DNA of 64,000 bases, from the NCBI RefSeq assembly GCF_001908375.1, contig NZ_CP017241.1, positions 4,109,501 to 4,173,500 of the forward strand, in the 5' to 3' direction. A program made the position numbers and the translations under genes. Below the pieces are notes generated by a model. The model was not told the DNA's origin and did no database searches. It saw only the letters and a program-made list of their open reading frames with translations. Below, piece by piece: positions 8,880 through 17,503 of the stretch. Numbering within the stretch: the stretch's first letter is position 1; every line of letters begins with the position of its first letter. The DNA is from Rhizobium etli 8C-3 (GTDB lineage Bacteria > Pseudomonadota > Alphaproteobacteria > Rhizobiales > Rhizobiaceae).

Positions 8880-10649
8880 ATGATGACGCTTTTGATCATT
8901 GCCTATCTCGGCGGGGCGCTGACTATCCTCAGCCCCTGCATCCTGCCCATCCTTCCCTTCGTCTTCGCACGTGCAGGAAAGCCGTTTCTCCGCAGCACGC
9001 TGCCTATGCTTACCGGCATGGCGGCTACATTTGCCGCCGTCGCGACGCTGGCGGCTGTTGGCGGCAGTTGGGCGATCAACGCCAATGAATATGGCCGGCT
9101 TGCCGCTCTCGCGTTGCTTGCCGTATTCGGCATCAGCCTGATCTCACCGCGCGCAGCGAGCCTCATCACCCGGCCGGTCGTGGAGTTCGGCAGCCGCCTG
9201 GCCAATGCCTCCGGCAAGGCCGGCACCGTCCCCACCGTCGCAAGCTCGCTGATCCTGGGCATCGCCACCGGCCTGCTTTGGGCGCCCTGCGCCGGGCCGA
9301 TCCTCGGCCTTGTGCTGACGGGTGCAGCACTGCATGGCGCCAATCTTGAAACAAGCTTGCTGCTTGCCGCCTATGCCGCCGGCGCTGCCACCTCGCTTGC
9401 CTTTGCGCTATTGATCGGAGGCAAGGTCTTCGCCGGCATGAAACGGTCGCTCGGCTTCAGCGAACGGATCCGTCAGATCCTGGGCGCCGCCGTTCTGGCC
9501 GGCGTCACCATTATCGCGCTCGGCCTGGATACCGGCCTTTTGTCAAGACTGTCGTATGCCAGTACCGCATCCTTCGAACAAACCGTCCTCGACCGGCTGC
9601 GCACCAACGCGGGCGCCGCGTCGCAGGTCGCTATCAATTCCAACGTGATCCCGGTGAGCACCGCGGCGCCGTTTCGGTCAAATCTGCCTGTCGAAGGCCC
9701 TGCACCTTCACTGAATGGGGCTGTGGAATGGTTGAACTCGCCGCCGCTCGCTACCGGACAACTGCGCGGCAAGATCGTGCTCATCGACTTCTGGACCTAT
9801 TCCTGCATCAACTGCATCCGCACCACGCCCTTCGTCCGCGCCTGGTACGAGAAGTACAAGGACCAGGGTCTTGTCGTGGTTGGTGTGCACGCCCCGGAAT
9901 TTGCTTTCGAAAAGAAGATCGACAACGTCAAGCAGGCCGTAAGCGACTTCAAAATTGGTTACCCGGTCGCGATCGACAACAACTACAAAATCTGGCGCGC
10001 GTTCGACAACAGCTATTGGCCGGCGCATTACCTGATCGATGCGAAGGGCCAGATCCGGTACCACCATTTCGGTGAAGGAAACTACCGACAGACCGAGCAG
10101 GCAATCCAGGATCTGCTGCGCGAGGCAGGTAGCGAGACGAAGGCTGGCTCACCCGTAGCGCCGAATGCAAAAGGCGCCGAGGCAAGCCCGGATCTGAAGC
10201 ACATTCGTTCCGGCGAAACCTACCTGGGCTACCAACGCGCCACGGGTTTTGCATCGACGGAAGCTCTTCGCGCCGACGCGTCCCAACTGTATTCGCTCAG
10301 CAGTCCCGGCCTGAACGAATGGGGCCTCTCCGGAACCTGGACGATCCGCGCGGAACAGGCGGTTTTGGACCGACCCGATGGCAGCATCGCCTACCACTTC
10401 AGCGCCCGTGACCTGCATCTGGTCCTTGGTCCCGGCCATTCGGGAAAGCCTGTCCGCTTCAAGGTGACGATCGACGGGAAAGCACCTGGAGCAGATCACG
10501 GCGCCGATGTTGATAGCGATGGCAACGGCACTGTCACCTCTACGAAGCTCTATCAGCTCGTCCGCCAAGCCGGCGATGTGGAAGCACGAAACTTCGAGAT
10601 CCGCTTCCTCGACCCGGGCGTCGAAGCCTACGCCTTCACCTTCGGCTGA
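8880..10649 (+). CDS. DipZ-like thiol-disulfide protein (CcdA + thioredoxin-like domain)
   Basis: 589 aa from the ATG at 8880 (AAAGGAAAC upstream; a second ATG follows at once). The N-terminal membrane half is CcdA/DsbD-beta-like, with Cys20 in LSPCILP and Cys137 in WAPCAGP as the electron-transfer pair. A periplasmic TlpA/thioredoxin-like domain carries Cys309-Ile-Asn-Cys312 in WTYSCINCIRTTPF. The C-terminal part, from about residue 450, resembles the beta-sandwich domain of mycobacterial DipZ. It probably carries reducing electrons from the cytoplasm to periplasmic proteins. It is followed 38 bases later by an exported hydrolase. Confidence 0.88.
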   Translation: MMTLLIIAYLGGALTILSPCILPILPFVFARAGKPFLRSTLPMLTGMAATFAAVATLAAVGGSWAINANEYGRLAALALLAVFGISLISPRAASLITRPVVEFGSRLANASGKAGTVPTVASSLILGIATGLLWAPCAGPILGLVLTGAALHGANLETSLLLAAYAAGAATSLAFALLIGGKVFAGMKRSLGFSERIRQILGAAVLAGVTIIALGLDTGLLSRLSYASTASFEQTVLDRLRTNAGAASQVAINSNVIPVSTAAPFRSNLPVEGPAPSLNGAVEWLNSPPLATGQLRGKIVLIDFWTYSCINCIRTTPFVRAWYEKYKDQGLVVVGVHAPEFAFEKKIDNVKQAVSDFKIGYPVAIDNNYKIWRAFDNSYWPAHYLIDAKGQIRYHHFGEGNYRQTEQAIQDLLREAGSETKAGSPVAPNAKGAEASPDLKHIRSGETYLGYQRATGFASTEALRADASQLYSLSSPGLNEWGLSGTWTIRAEQAVLDRPDGSIAYHFSARDLHLVLGPGHSGKPVRFKVTIDGKAPGADHGADVDSDGNGTVTSTKLYQLVRQAGDVEARNFEIRFLDPGVEAYAFTFG

Positions 10650-10687
10650 ACCGATAGCCTTCCACCTGAACGAAAGGAGCAAGTCTC

Positions 10688-11446
10688 ATGAATCGCCGTA
10701 CAATCGCCGCTCTTGCCATCGCTTTTTCCACCGGCGTTATCGCCTATGCGGCCCAGGCTGCCGAGGTGAAGAACATCGTCATCGTCCACGGCGCGCTCGC
10801 CGACGGTTCTGGCTGGCGCAAGGCAACCGAAATTCTCGAAAGACGCGGCTTCAATGTCACAATAGTCCAGGAGCCGATCACCTCGCTTGCAGACGATGTC
10901 GCCGCGACCAACCGCGTTCTTGACCTTCAGGAAGGACCGAGCCTGCTCGTCGGTCACAGCTACAGCGGCATGGTCATCACCGAAGCAGGAAACAGACCGG
11001 ACGTCGCCGGACTCGTTTATGTTGCTGCGTTCCAGCCGAAGAAGGGCGAAAGTCTCCTCGACCTCGCCGGATCTAAGCCGCCAGCTGGCAACGGCATCAA
11101 GCAAACGAAGGACGGCAAGTACCTCTACCTCGAGCCCTCCGCCTTCGCGAATGACTTCGCTGCCGATCTGCCAAGGGAAGACGCGGCGTTTCTGGCTAAA
11201 AGCCAGGTGTTCGCCTCCAAGGATGCCTTCGCCGCCAAGGTTGGCGAGCCGGCATGGAAATCGAAGAAGAGCTGGTCGATCGTTGCCACGCAGGATCGCT
11301 CGATCAACCCTGATCTCGAACGTAATATGGCACGGCGCGCCGGCAGTCAGATCACCGAGATCGCAGCAAGCCATGCCGTTTTCGCTTCGCAGCCGGAGAA
11401 GGTCGCCGATGTGATCGAGGAAGCTGCTCGTCAGTCTGCGGAATAG
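10688..11446 (+). CDS. Exported alpha/beta hydrolase (esterase-like)
   Basis: 252 aa. A Sec signal peptide covers residues 1-24 (MNRRTIAALAIAFSTGVIAYAAQAAE). The domain starts NIVIVHGALADGSGWR, has nucleophile Ser in VGHSYSGMV, and the catalytic His in AASHAVFASQPEKVADVI. This is the compact, lid-poor esterase/hydroxynitrile-lyase-like group, often annotated as pimeloyl-ACP methyl esterase-like, though biotin synthesis is unlikely for an exported protein. AAAGGAG lies upstream of the ATG. It is co-directional with the dipZ-like gene and probably in its operon. It is the third exported alpha/beta hydrolase within 11.5 kb. Confidence 0.86.
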   Translation: MNRRTIAALAIAFSTGVIAYAAQAAEVKNIVIVHGALADGSGWRKATEILERRGFNVTIVQEPITSLADDVAATNRVLDLQEGPSLLVGHSYSGMVITEAGNRPDVAGLVYVAAFQPKKGESLLDLAGSKPPAGNGIKQTKDGKYLYLEPSAFANDFAADLPREDAAFLAKSQVFASKDAFAAKVGEPAWKSKKSWSIVATQDRSINPDLERNMARRAGSQITEIAASHAVFASQPEKVADVIEEAARQSAE

Positions 11447-11469
11447 GATTTCGCATCGATACAAGGATG

Positions 11470-11499
11470 TTCAGCCGCTCCGAAAACGGAGCGGCTGAA
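11470..11499 (+). terminator. Strong hairpin after dipZ-hydrolase operon
   Basis: A 13-base perfect stem (TTCAGCCGCTCCG / CGGAGCGGCTGAA) with an AAAA loop, 24 bases after the hydrolase stop. No U-run follows, so it may act as a 3'-end stabiliser or a factor-assisted terminator. Confidence 0.55.
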
Positions 11500-11652
11500 G
11501 TGCATTCAGGATACGCCAGGCTCGAACCATCGATCGATCCCAGAACACAGGCAAGACCCGCCCGCAAAATCTGCCCGCCTTCGGCGTGCCAACGGGCCGC
11601 AAAGGTGCGTAGGCGATCTTTCATGGCAATCGACAATGTCAAAGCTCGACGA

Positions 11653-11676
11653 CGATATATTCGTCAAAACATATCC
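11653..11676 (+). promoter_or_regulatory. Candidate Mo-box 1 (ModE operator) upstream of modA
   Basis: CGATATAT, eight bases, ACATATCC. This has the layout I recall for the E. coli modA operator (CGTTATAT, eight bases, ACATAACG). The left part also forms a perfect 15-base dyad (11651-11665, GACGA/TCGTC arms). It is probably bound by molybdate-loaded ModE to repress modABC. Confidence 0.6.
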
Positions 11677-11696
11677 CTAGCCAATGCTGCTGATAT

Positions 11697-11720
11697 CGAT
11701 ATATTCCTTTGAATATTTCG
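11697..11720 (+). promoter_or_regulatory. Candidate Mo-box 2 adjoining the modA ribosome binding site
   Basis: CGATATATTC, CTTT, GAATATTTCG: a nine-of-ten-base dyad in the CGnTATAT-N8-ATATnnCG layout. It starts 44 bases after Mo-box 1 and abuts AAGGAG at 11721. Two phased boxes suggest cooperative ModE repression. Confidence 0.6.
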
Positions 11721-11736
11721 AAGGAGAATCGAAGAT

Positions 11737-12525
11737 ATGCATCGTCGCCGGCATTGGATGAAACGGGTGGTCGCGATCATGGCCTGGATTGGCGCTGCAG
11801 GGCTGGTGCCGCAGCCCGCAGGCGCGTCAGACCGAATTGCCGTCTTTGCGGCAGCGAGCCTCAAGAATGCCCTTGACGCCGCAAATGCAGCCTGGGCCAG
11901 GGAAAGCGGCAAGGAAGCCGTCGCTTCCTATGCAGCGAGCTCCGCACTCGCCAGGCAGATCGAAAGTGGCGCACCAGCCGATATCTTCATCTCCGCTGAT
12001 CTCGACTGGATGGACTACATCGCCGGAAAAGGCCTGATCCGGAAGGACACCCGCGCTGACTTGCTTGGCAACCGCATCGTGCTGGTAACCGCCAGCGATA
12101 AGGCAAAGCAGGTCGATATCAAGCCCGGTTTCGATCTTTCCGGGCTTCTGGGTGATGGCAGGCTTGCGATGGGAGAAGTGAAATCCGTCCCCGCCGGCAA
12201 ATACGGCAGGGCCGCACTCGAAAAGCTCGGCGTGTGGGCATCGGTCGAGCCGAAGATTGCCGGTGCGCAAAGCGTGCGTGCCGCTCTTGCGCTCGTCTCG
12301 CGCGGCGAAGCACCATATGGGATTGTCTATCAGACAGATGCAGCGGCAGATAAAGGCGTCGCAATCGTCGGCATGTTTCCAGCCGATTCGCATCCGCCGA
12401 TCATTTACCCTGTCGCGGTGCTTGCCGCCAGCAAGAACCCTGACGCCGTTGCCTATCTGAAGTTTCTGAAGTCGGCTATCGCCACTCCCTTCTTTACCGC
12501 TCAGGGCTTTACGATCATGAAGTGA
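11737..12525 (+). CDS. modA: Molybdate ABC transporter, periplasmic binding protein
   Basis: 262 aa. A signal peptide (residues about 1-30, ending PQPAGASD) precedes a class II binding-protein fold with the family motifs AAASLKNALDAANAAW, ASYAASSALARQIESGAPADIFIS and MGEVKSVPAGKYGRAALE, which form the oxyanion pocket. It captures molybdate (or tungstate) in the periplasm and hands it to ModB. The ATG at 11737 has AAGGAG ten bases upstream; an internal ATG at 11758 is possible. It is the first gene of modABC and its stop overlaps the modB frame start by four bases. Confidence 0.95.
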   Translation: MHRRRHWMKRVVAIMAWIGAAGLVPQPAGASDRIAVFAAASLKNALDAANAAWARESGKEAVASYAASSALARQIESGAPADIFISADLDWMDYIAGKGLIRKDTRADLLGNRIVLVTASDKAKQVDIKPGFDLSGLLGDGRLAMGEVKSVPAGKYGRAALEKLGVWASVEPKIAGAQSVRAALALVSRGEAPYGIVYQTDAAADKGVAIVGMFPADSHPPIIYPVAVLAASKNPDAVAYLKFLKSAIATPFFTAQGFTIMK

Positions 12526-13274
12526 GTGGAGATTTCATCCTGCAGCTTCGAACCGGTTTTTTGGAGACACCCAATTTGGACTTTGGCCTGAGCAATGACG
12601 AATGGACGGCAATCTTGCTCAGCCTGCGGGTTTCCGTTGTCGCCATGTTGGCGAGCCTGCCGCTCGGCATTGCGGTTGCGCTGCTTCTTGCCCGCGGCCG
12701 CTTCCATGGCAAGGCTGTTGTCAATGGCATAGTGCATCTGCCGCTGATCCTTCCGCCCGTCGTCACCGGCTTCATTCTTCTGATCCTCTTCGGCCGCAGG
12801 GGACCGATCGGCAGCTTCCTGGACCAGCACTTCGGGATCGTCTTTTCCTTCCGTTGGACGGGCGCAGCTCTCGCCTGTGCGGTCATGGGGTTCCCGCTGA
12901 TGGTCCGGAGTATCAGGCTTTCGATTGAAGCGATCGATCGCAGGATAGAAGAAGCGGCAGGCACCCTTGGAGCGAGTCCGTTATGGGTTTTCCTCACCGT
13001 CACACTGCCGCTGACGGCCCCTGGAATCGTCGTCGGCATGATCCTGTCCTTTGCCAAGGCCATGGGCGAATTTGGAGCAACCATCACCTTCGTATCGAAC
13101 ATCCCAGGTGAGACGCAGACGCTGTCGTCCGCCATCTACACATTCACGCAGGTTCCAGGCGGTGACGCCGGCGCTATGCGCCTTACGCTGGTTGCTATCG
13201 TCATCTCCATGGCAGCGCTGCTGACGTCTGAATTCATGGCGAATCTCGCGGGCCGGAGGATGGACCCGGAATGA
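12522..13274 (+). CDS. modB: Molybdate ABC transporter permease
   Basis: 250 aa if the GTG at 12522 (overlapping the modA stop) is used. A TTG at 12576 with GGAG nine bases upstream would give 232 aa, nearer the usual family size, and start at [12 protein letters not shown]. About five membrane segments are visible. The ABC-coupling EAA-like loop reads [28 protein letters not shown], the segment that docks on ModC. The N-terminal [21 protein letters not shown] is typical of ModB. The stop overlaps the modC start by four bases. Confidence 0.94.
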   Translation: MSGDFILQLRTGFLETPNLDFGLSNDEWTAILLSLRVSVVAMLASLPLGIAVALLLARGRFHGKAVVNGIVHLPLILPPVVTGFILLILFGRRGPIGSFLDQHFGIVFSFRWTGAALACAVMGFPLMVRSIRLSIEAIDRRIEEAAGTLGASPLWVFLTVTLPLTAPGIVVGMILSFAKAMGEFGATITFVSNIPGETQTLSSAIYTFTQVPGGDAGAMRLTLVAIVISMAALLTSEFMANLAGRRMDPE

Positions 13275-14338
13275 CGCTCACCATCGAAACCAGACACCGT
13301 TTCGGCGCATTCACCCTTGATGCAGCGTTTACCTCCGAAGTCGGCGTGACGGCCCTCTTCGGCCGGTCCGGTTCGGGCAAGACCTCGATGATCCGCATCA
13401 TTGCCGGCCTCGTCCGGCCGGATGAAGGCCGGGTTCTCCTTGACGGTACGCCATTGACCGACACGGCCAAAGGCATCTTCGTTCCCCGCCATCGCCGCCG
13501 CTTCGGTTATGTCTTCCAGGACGGCAGGCTCTTCCCCCACTTGAGCGTTCGAAAGAATCTCTCTTATGGAAGCTGGTTTGCACCGAAGGTTTCCCAAACC
13601 GGCAACTTTGACCATATCGTCGATCTACTCGGCATCGAAAGCCTGCTCAATCGAAGTCCTTCCAACCTCTCAGGTGGAGAAAAGCAACGGGTGGCGATCG
13701 GCCGCGCGCTGCTTTCCTCTCCGCGTCTTCTGCTCATGGACGAACCGCTCGCAGCTCTTGATGAGGCCCGCAAAGCAGAGATCCTGCCCTATCTCGAACG
13801 TCTGCGTGACGAGACGCAGATTCCGATCGTCTACGTCAGCCATTCCATCTTGGAGGTGGCACGCCTGGCCAATCAGGTGGTCGTGATGCGTGATGGCAAG
13901 GTTGAGGCGTCAGGCCGCGCGACCGATGTCCTGAGCCGTCCTTCGGCGGCCGAAGACCGGCGCGAAGCAGGTGCCCTTCTGGAAGGCGCAGTCGAAAGCT
14001 TCGATGAGAAACATCGCCTTGCGACGCTCGCGTTGAAGGCGTCCCGCCTTTACGTGCCCGGTGCCGCGGTGCCGCCGGGCAAGCGCGTTCGCGTCCACAT
14101 CCCTTCTCGCGATGTCATGCTGGCGACCGTCAGGCCGGAAGGTTTGAGCGCGTTGAATATTATCGAAGGCATCATTCGGCAGATAACGCCTGCGGAAGAC
14201 GGAACGGTCGAGGTGAAGATCGACTGCGGAGGCGATATCATCCTGTCACGCATCACGGCACTGTCCGTCGAGAGGCTCGATCTGGTGCCGAACAAACCCG
14301 TCTTCGCCGTCATCAAGACAGTCGCACTGCAGCCTTGA
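13271..14338 (+). CDS. modC: Molybdate ABC transporter ATP-binding protein
   Basis: 355 aa. The ATPase domain has Walker A GRSGSGKT (residues 31-38), a Q-loop at [14 protein letters not shown], signature [15 protein letters not shown] (about 133-147) and Walker [13 protein letters not shown]. From about residue 290 there is a TOBE/MOP-like regulatory domain ([27 protein letters not shown]) that senses molybdate in this family. It powers ModB for uptake. The start overlaps the modB stop. Its stop codon directly abuts the stop of the convergent modE-like gene, with no base between. Confidence 0.95.
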   Translation: MTLTIETRHRFGAFTLDAAFTSEVGVTALFGRSGSGKTSMIRIIAGLVRPDEGRVLLDGTPLTDTAKGIFVPRHRRRFGYVFQDGRLFPHLSVRKNLSYGSWFAPKVSQTGNFDHIVDLLGIESLLNRSPSNLSGGEKQRVAIGRALLSSPRLLLMDEPLAALDEARKAEILPYLERLRDETQIPIVYVSHSILEVARLANQVVVMRDGKVEASGRATDVLSRPSAAEDRREAGALLEGAVESFDEKHRLATLALKASRLYVPGAAVPPGKRVRVHIPSRDVMLATVRPEGLSALNIIEGIIRQITPAEDGTVEVKIDCGGDIILSRITALSVERLDLVPNKPVFAVIKTVALQP

Positions 14339-14716
14339 CTATCTCCTCACCGCCTCGGCCTGACTGCGGTTGCCTTCCAGCCAGGCAAGATCACCCGCAA
14401 GCGCTGTTCGCATGGCGTCTTCCATATGCCGGAATCGCGACAAAAGCTCCTCTCCGAATGGCGTCAGCGCCGCACCGCCACCCCTCTGGCCACCGCGCTG
14501 GGATTCGACGACCGGCGCCTTGAACATGCGGTTCATGTCGCTGACGAGCAACCAGGCGCGCCGGTAGGACATGTCCATCGCCCTGCCGGCTGCCGAGATC
14601 GAGCCAGTTTCGCGGATGTGCTCCAAAAGTTCCATCTTGCCACGGCCCAGGCGATCCTCGTGCGGAAAGCTGATACGCAGGATGGGAACGAGTTGATGTC
14701 TGGCGGTACTGTCCAT
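14339..14716 (-). CDS. ModE-type regulator with DNA-binding domain only
   Basis: 125 aa. The sequence matches the N-terminal winged helix of ModE (KMELLEHIRETGSISAAGRAM, MSYRRAWLLVSDMNRMF, GGGAALTPFGEELL). The C-terminal MOP/TOBE domain that binds molybdate in full-length ModE (about 260 aa) is missing. Such single-domain ModE proteins are common in alphaproteobacteria and act on mod genes in some. Convergent with modC. It presumably acts at the two Mo-boxes upstream of modA, but how it would sense molybdate without the MOP domain is not clear. Confidence 0.85.
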   Translation of the reverse strand: MDSTARHQLVPILRISFPHEDRLGRGKMELLEHIRETGSISAAGRAMDMSYRRAWLLVSDMNRMFKAPVVESQRGGQRGGGAALTPFGEELLSRFRHMEDAMRTALAGDLAWLEGNRSQAEAVRR

Positions 14717-14948
14717 TCGGTTCTGCAGTTACAAGAAATTGAAGCCACTTTACGCTTGGCCGTTGGCGCTGTACACAGCCGCCTTGCTGCCGGTAACGAC
14801 ATAAATCTTGAACGCGAATTCAAGTCTTCGCGAAATGATAACCGGCTCGTGTCTTGAAAGATTAACGGTTTGATGCCTATCTTAACCAGGATTTGGTTCG
14901 CCCAAATCAGTGATGCGCATGTTCTGTTATTGCAGGAAAGGAAAAGCA

Positions 14949-15362
14949 CTGACAACAGTACACGCCAAGGGAAGAACGCTCGCCGTTATCCCGAAGAGCC
15001 TGGAACGTGGCGCCGATGCTGCCGCCCGCGCTCTGCAAGCTGTCCTCACGAGCCTTGAGGACTCCAAAGCTGAAGATATCGTCACCATCGACATTGCCGG
15101 AAAATCTGCGCTGGGGGACTATATGGTCGTCGTCTCCGGCCGATCGAACCGCCATGTCCTGGCGATCGCGGATCATCTGCTTACCGACTTGAAAGACGAG
15201 GGCTTTGGCGCAGCCCGCGTTGAGGGCAAGGACGGCGGTGATTGGGTCTTGATCGACACCGGCGATATCATCGTGCACGTTTTCCGCCCCGAGATCCGCG
15301 AGTTCTACAACATCGAAAAGATGTGGGCAGCGCCGGATATGGACGAAGAAACGCGGCACTGA
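14949..15362 (+). CDS. rsfS: Ribosome silencing factor RsfS (Iojap family)
   Basis: 137 aa from a likely CTG start at 14949, with GGAAAGGA just upstream, giving MTTVHAKGRTLAV. In-frame GTG/ATG codons at 14910, 14913 and 14919 lack a ribosome binding site and would add an MFCYCRKGKA extension. Core motifs are LEDSKAEDIVTIDI, GDYMVVVSGRSNRHV, GDWVLIDTGDIIVHVF and REFYNIEKMW. It binds ribosomal protein uL14 and blocks subunit joining during starvation. It is the first gene of a core block with rlmH, envC and ctpA; the nadD gene that usually precedes it in rhizobia is not here. Confidence 0.93.
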   Translation: MTTVHAKGRTLAVIPKSLERGADAAARALQAVLTSLEDSKAEDIVTIDIAGKSALGDYMVVVSGRSNRHVLAIADHLLTDLKDEGFGAARVEGKDGGDWVLIDTGDIIVHVFRPEIREFYNIEKMWAAPDMDEETRH

Positions 15363-15473
15363 CCGGCGGCCGGCTTGTCCGGTCCTGAGACGCGGCAGTA
15401 ACCAGGCCGGAAATACGAGAACCCGGCCCAAAGCCGGTATTGTGCCCTTGCGGCGCATGACAGGAGCGGATGA

Positions 15474-15956
15474 ATGCGGGTTGGTCTTTTTGCGGTGGGA
15501 CGGCTGAAATCCGGCCCCGAGAAGGATCTTGCGGCCCGTTATTTCGACCGTTTTGCCAAGGCCGGTCCTGCGATCGGTCTTGAGTTCTCCCGCGTTGCCG
15601 AGGTTGCGGAAAGTCGCGCCTCCAATGCAGAAACGCGCAAGCGCGAAGAGGCGGCCCTGCTTCAAAAGACGCTGGCTGAGGGCAGCATTCTCATTCTTCT
15701 CGACGAGCGCGGCAAGACGTTGGACAGCGAAGCGTTTGCCAAAGTCCTCTCCAGCTATCGCGACCAGGGAAAACGGGATCTGATGATTGCCATCGGCGGA
15801 GCCGATGGCCTTGACCCGGCGCTTTACGAGCGTGCCGACATGACCTTATGCCTCGGCAAGATGACCTGGCCGCATCAGTTGGTGAGGACGCTCATTGCCG
15901 AACAGCTCTACCGTGCGGTCACAATTTTATCCGGTCACCCCTATCACCGCGTCTGA
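15474..15956 (+). CDS. rlmH: 23S rRNA pseudouridine-1915 N3-methyltransferase
   Basis: 160 aa, the normal length of the SPOUT-class methyltransferase RlmH. Features: MRVGLFAVGRLKSGPEKDLAARYFDRF at the N-terminus, LDERGKTLDSEAFAKVL, the SAM-binding knot loop AIGGADGLDP, and the C-terminal LGKMTWPHQLVRTLIAEQLYRA with HPYHR. It methylates pseudouridine in helix 69 of mature 70S ribosomes. GGAG lies eight bases before the ATG. It follows rsfS by 111 bases, as in most rhizobial genomes. Confidence 0.96.
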   Translation: MRVGLFAVGRLKSGPEKDLAARYFDRFAKAGPAIGLEFSRVAEVAESRASNAETRKREEAALLQKTLAEGSILILLDERGKTLDSEAFAKVLSSYRDQGKRDLMIAIGGADGLDPALYERADMTLCLGKMTWPHQLVRTLIAEQLYRAVTILSGHPYHRV

Positions 15957-16069
15957 TCAGTCACGCAGCCGTGCTTTGCCAACCGTGTCCTTCTGCGCCA
16001 ATCTTTCTGGCAAATGACGCCAAATCGGCATAGTCTGCGCGCGATTTGAAAGTTAGCTCTGAACCCCGC

Positions 16070-17503
16070 ATGAAAACTGCCCGCAAGCGAAAGCGACTGA
16101 TCCTGCCCGCATTCGCGGCTGGCCTCGGCGCGACAGTCATTTTCGCCCAGTTTGATGTTGGGAAAGATGGGGCGTTCGCCCAGAATGCAGTGGTTCCAGC
16201 ACCTGCGGCCGGGACGTCTGAACAGGTCGATCCGGCATTGCCGGACCCGGCTGCCGAGCTCAGAAAAAAACGTGACGAGACCCGCACCGAGCTCGAGACC
16301 TTGTCAAAGTCGATCAATCTTTCGTCAGATAAGGTGATGGCGCTGCAAAAAAGCATCGCCGATCTGGACAAAAGCAGCACGAACATCCGCCAGGCGCTGA
16401 TCGATTCCGCCGCGCGGCGCAAGACGCTTGAAAGACAGATCCTCGAAAGCGAAAAGAGACTTGCCGACCTTGGCATCAAGGAAGACGTTATCCGCCGCTC
16501 GCTTCATGAGCGGCGAGGATTGCTTGCCGAAGTGCTCGCCGCCCTTCAACGCATGGGCCGAAATCCGCCGCCCGCGCTGCTTGTGACGCCGGATGATGCG
16601 CTTGCCTCGGTGCGTAGCGCCATCCTGCTGGGCGCCGTCGTGCCGGGCATGCGCAAGGAGACCGATAAGCTTGCAGCAGATCTGGGCAACCTGGCGGCCC
16701 TTCAGGCTGAAAGCGTGATGGAAAAGACAAATCTCACCGCCACCATGACGAATGGTATCGAGGAGGAGCGGCGCATGGACCTGCTGCTTTCCGAAAACGA
16801 CAAGCTAAGCCGCAGCAACGCTGCCGATCTGGAAGCAGAAAAGAAGCGCTCTGAAGAATTGGCAGGCAAAGCGACAACGCTCGAAGGCCTCGTGGCTTCG
16901 ATGGAATCCGAGATTGCCTCCGTGCGCCAGGCCGCTGAAGCAGCAAGGCGCGAAGAAGAGAACCGGAAGCTTCTCACGGACGAGCAGCGGGCACAGGCCA
17001 GGGCACTTGCCGATAGCGGTGTGCCCGATAAAAACCGTATTGCGCCCGCATATCCGTTCGGAGAATTGAAGGCAAAATTGGAGCTGCCCGTGGCGGGCGA
17101 TATTCTGCGCCAGTTCGGCGACGCCGACGGCACTGGGCACGAGGCCATGGGAATGACGCTGGCCACCAATCCGGATACGGTGGTGACTGCGCCGGCGGAT
17201 GGACTGGTGGTATTTGCCGGCGCCTTCCGCAGCTACGGCCAGATGATCATCCTCGATGCAGGCGAGGGCTATCACTTGGTCCTCTCCGGAATGGACATAA
17301 TCAGCACGCGCCAAGGAAAATTCGTTTTCGCAGGCGAACCGCTTGCGGTGATGGGTGCAAAAAGAGTCGCGAGCGCAACAGCATTGGCGCTGGAAACCAA
17401 CCGGCCAACGCTTTACATTGAATTTCGAAAAGACGGAAAACCGGTCGATTCCCGGCCGTGGTGGTCCGCCAAAGACACTGGAAAGGCACGCAATGATTCG
17501 TAG
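16070..17503 (+). CDS. Murein hydrolase activator, EnvC/M23 family
   Basis: 477 aa from the ATG at 16070 (MKTARKRKRLIL). Signal/anchor segment at residues about 7-25. A long coiled coil rich in K/E/L covers about residues 65-300. A C-terminal LytM domain contains VVTAPADGLVVFAGAFRSYGQMIILDAGEGYHLVLSGM. The zinc-ligand His residues of active M23 peptidases are not in their places (the first falls in a GHEAMG stretch, and the HxH is YHL), as in EnvC, which activates amidases rather than cutting itself. It acts at the septum in the periplasm. The stop overlaps the ctpA start by 11 bases. Confidence 0.88.
   Translation: MKTARKRKRLILPAFAAGLGATVIFAQFDVGKDGAFAQNAVVPAPAAGTSEQVDPALPDPAAELRKKRDETRTELETLSKSINLSSDKVMALQKSIADLDKSSTNIRQALIDSAARRKTLERQILESEKRLADLGIKEDVIRRSLHERRGLLAEVLAALQRMGRNPPPALLVTPDDALASVRSAILLGAVVPGMRKETDKLAADLGNLAALQAESVMEKTNLTATMTNGIEEERRMDLLLSENDKLSRSNAADLEAEKKRSEELAGKATTLEGLVASMESEIASVRQAAEAARREEENRKLLTDEQRAQARALADSGVPDKNRIAPAYPFGELKAKLELPVAGDILRQFGDADGTGHEAMGMTLATNPDTVVTAPADGLVVFAGAFRSYGQMIILDAGEGYHLVLSGMDIISTRQGKFVFAGEPLAVMGAKRVASATALALETNRPTLYIEFRKDGKPVDSRPWWSAKDTGKARNDS

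Noticed and set aside
14860..14886. Two TTAA-containing blocks before rsfS as a CtrA site
   Set aside because: The spacing between the TTAA halves is far from seven bases and only one half has TTAACC.
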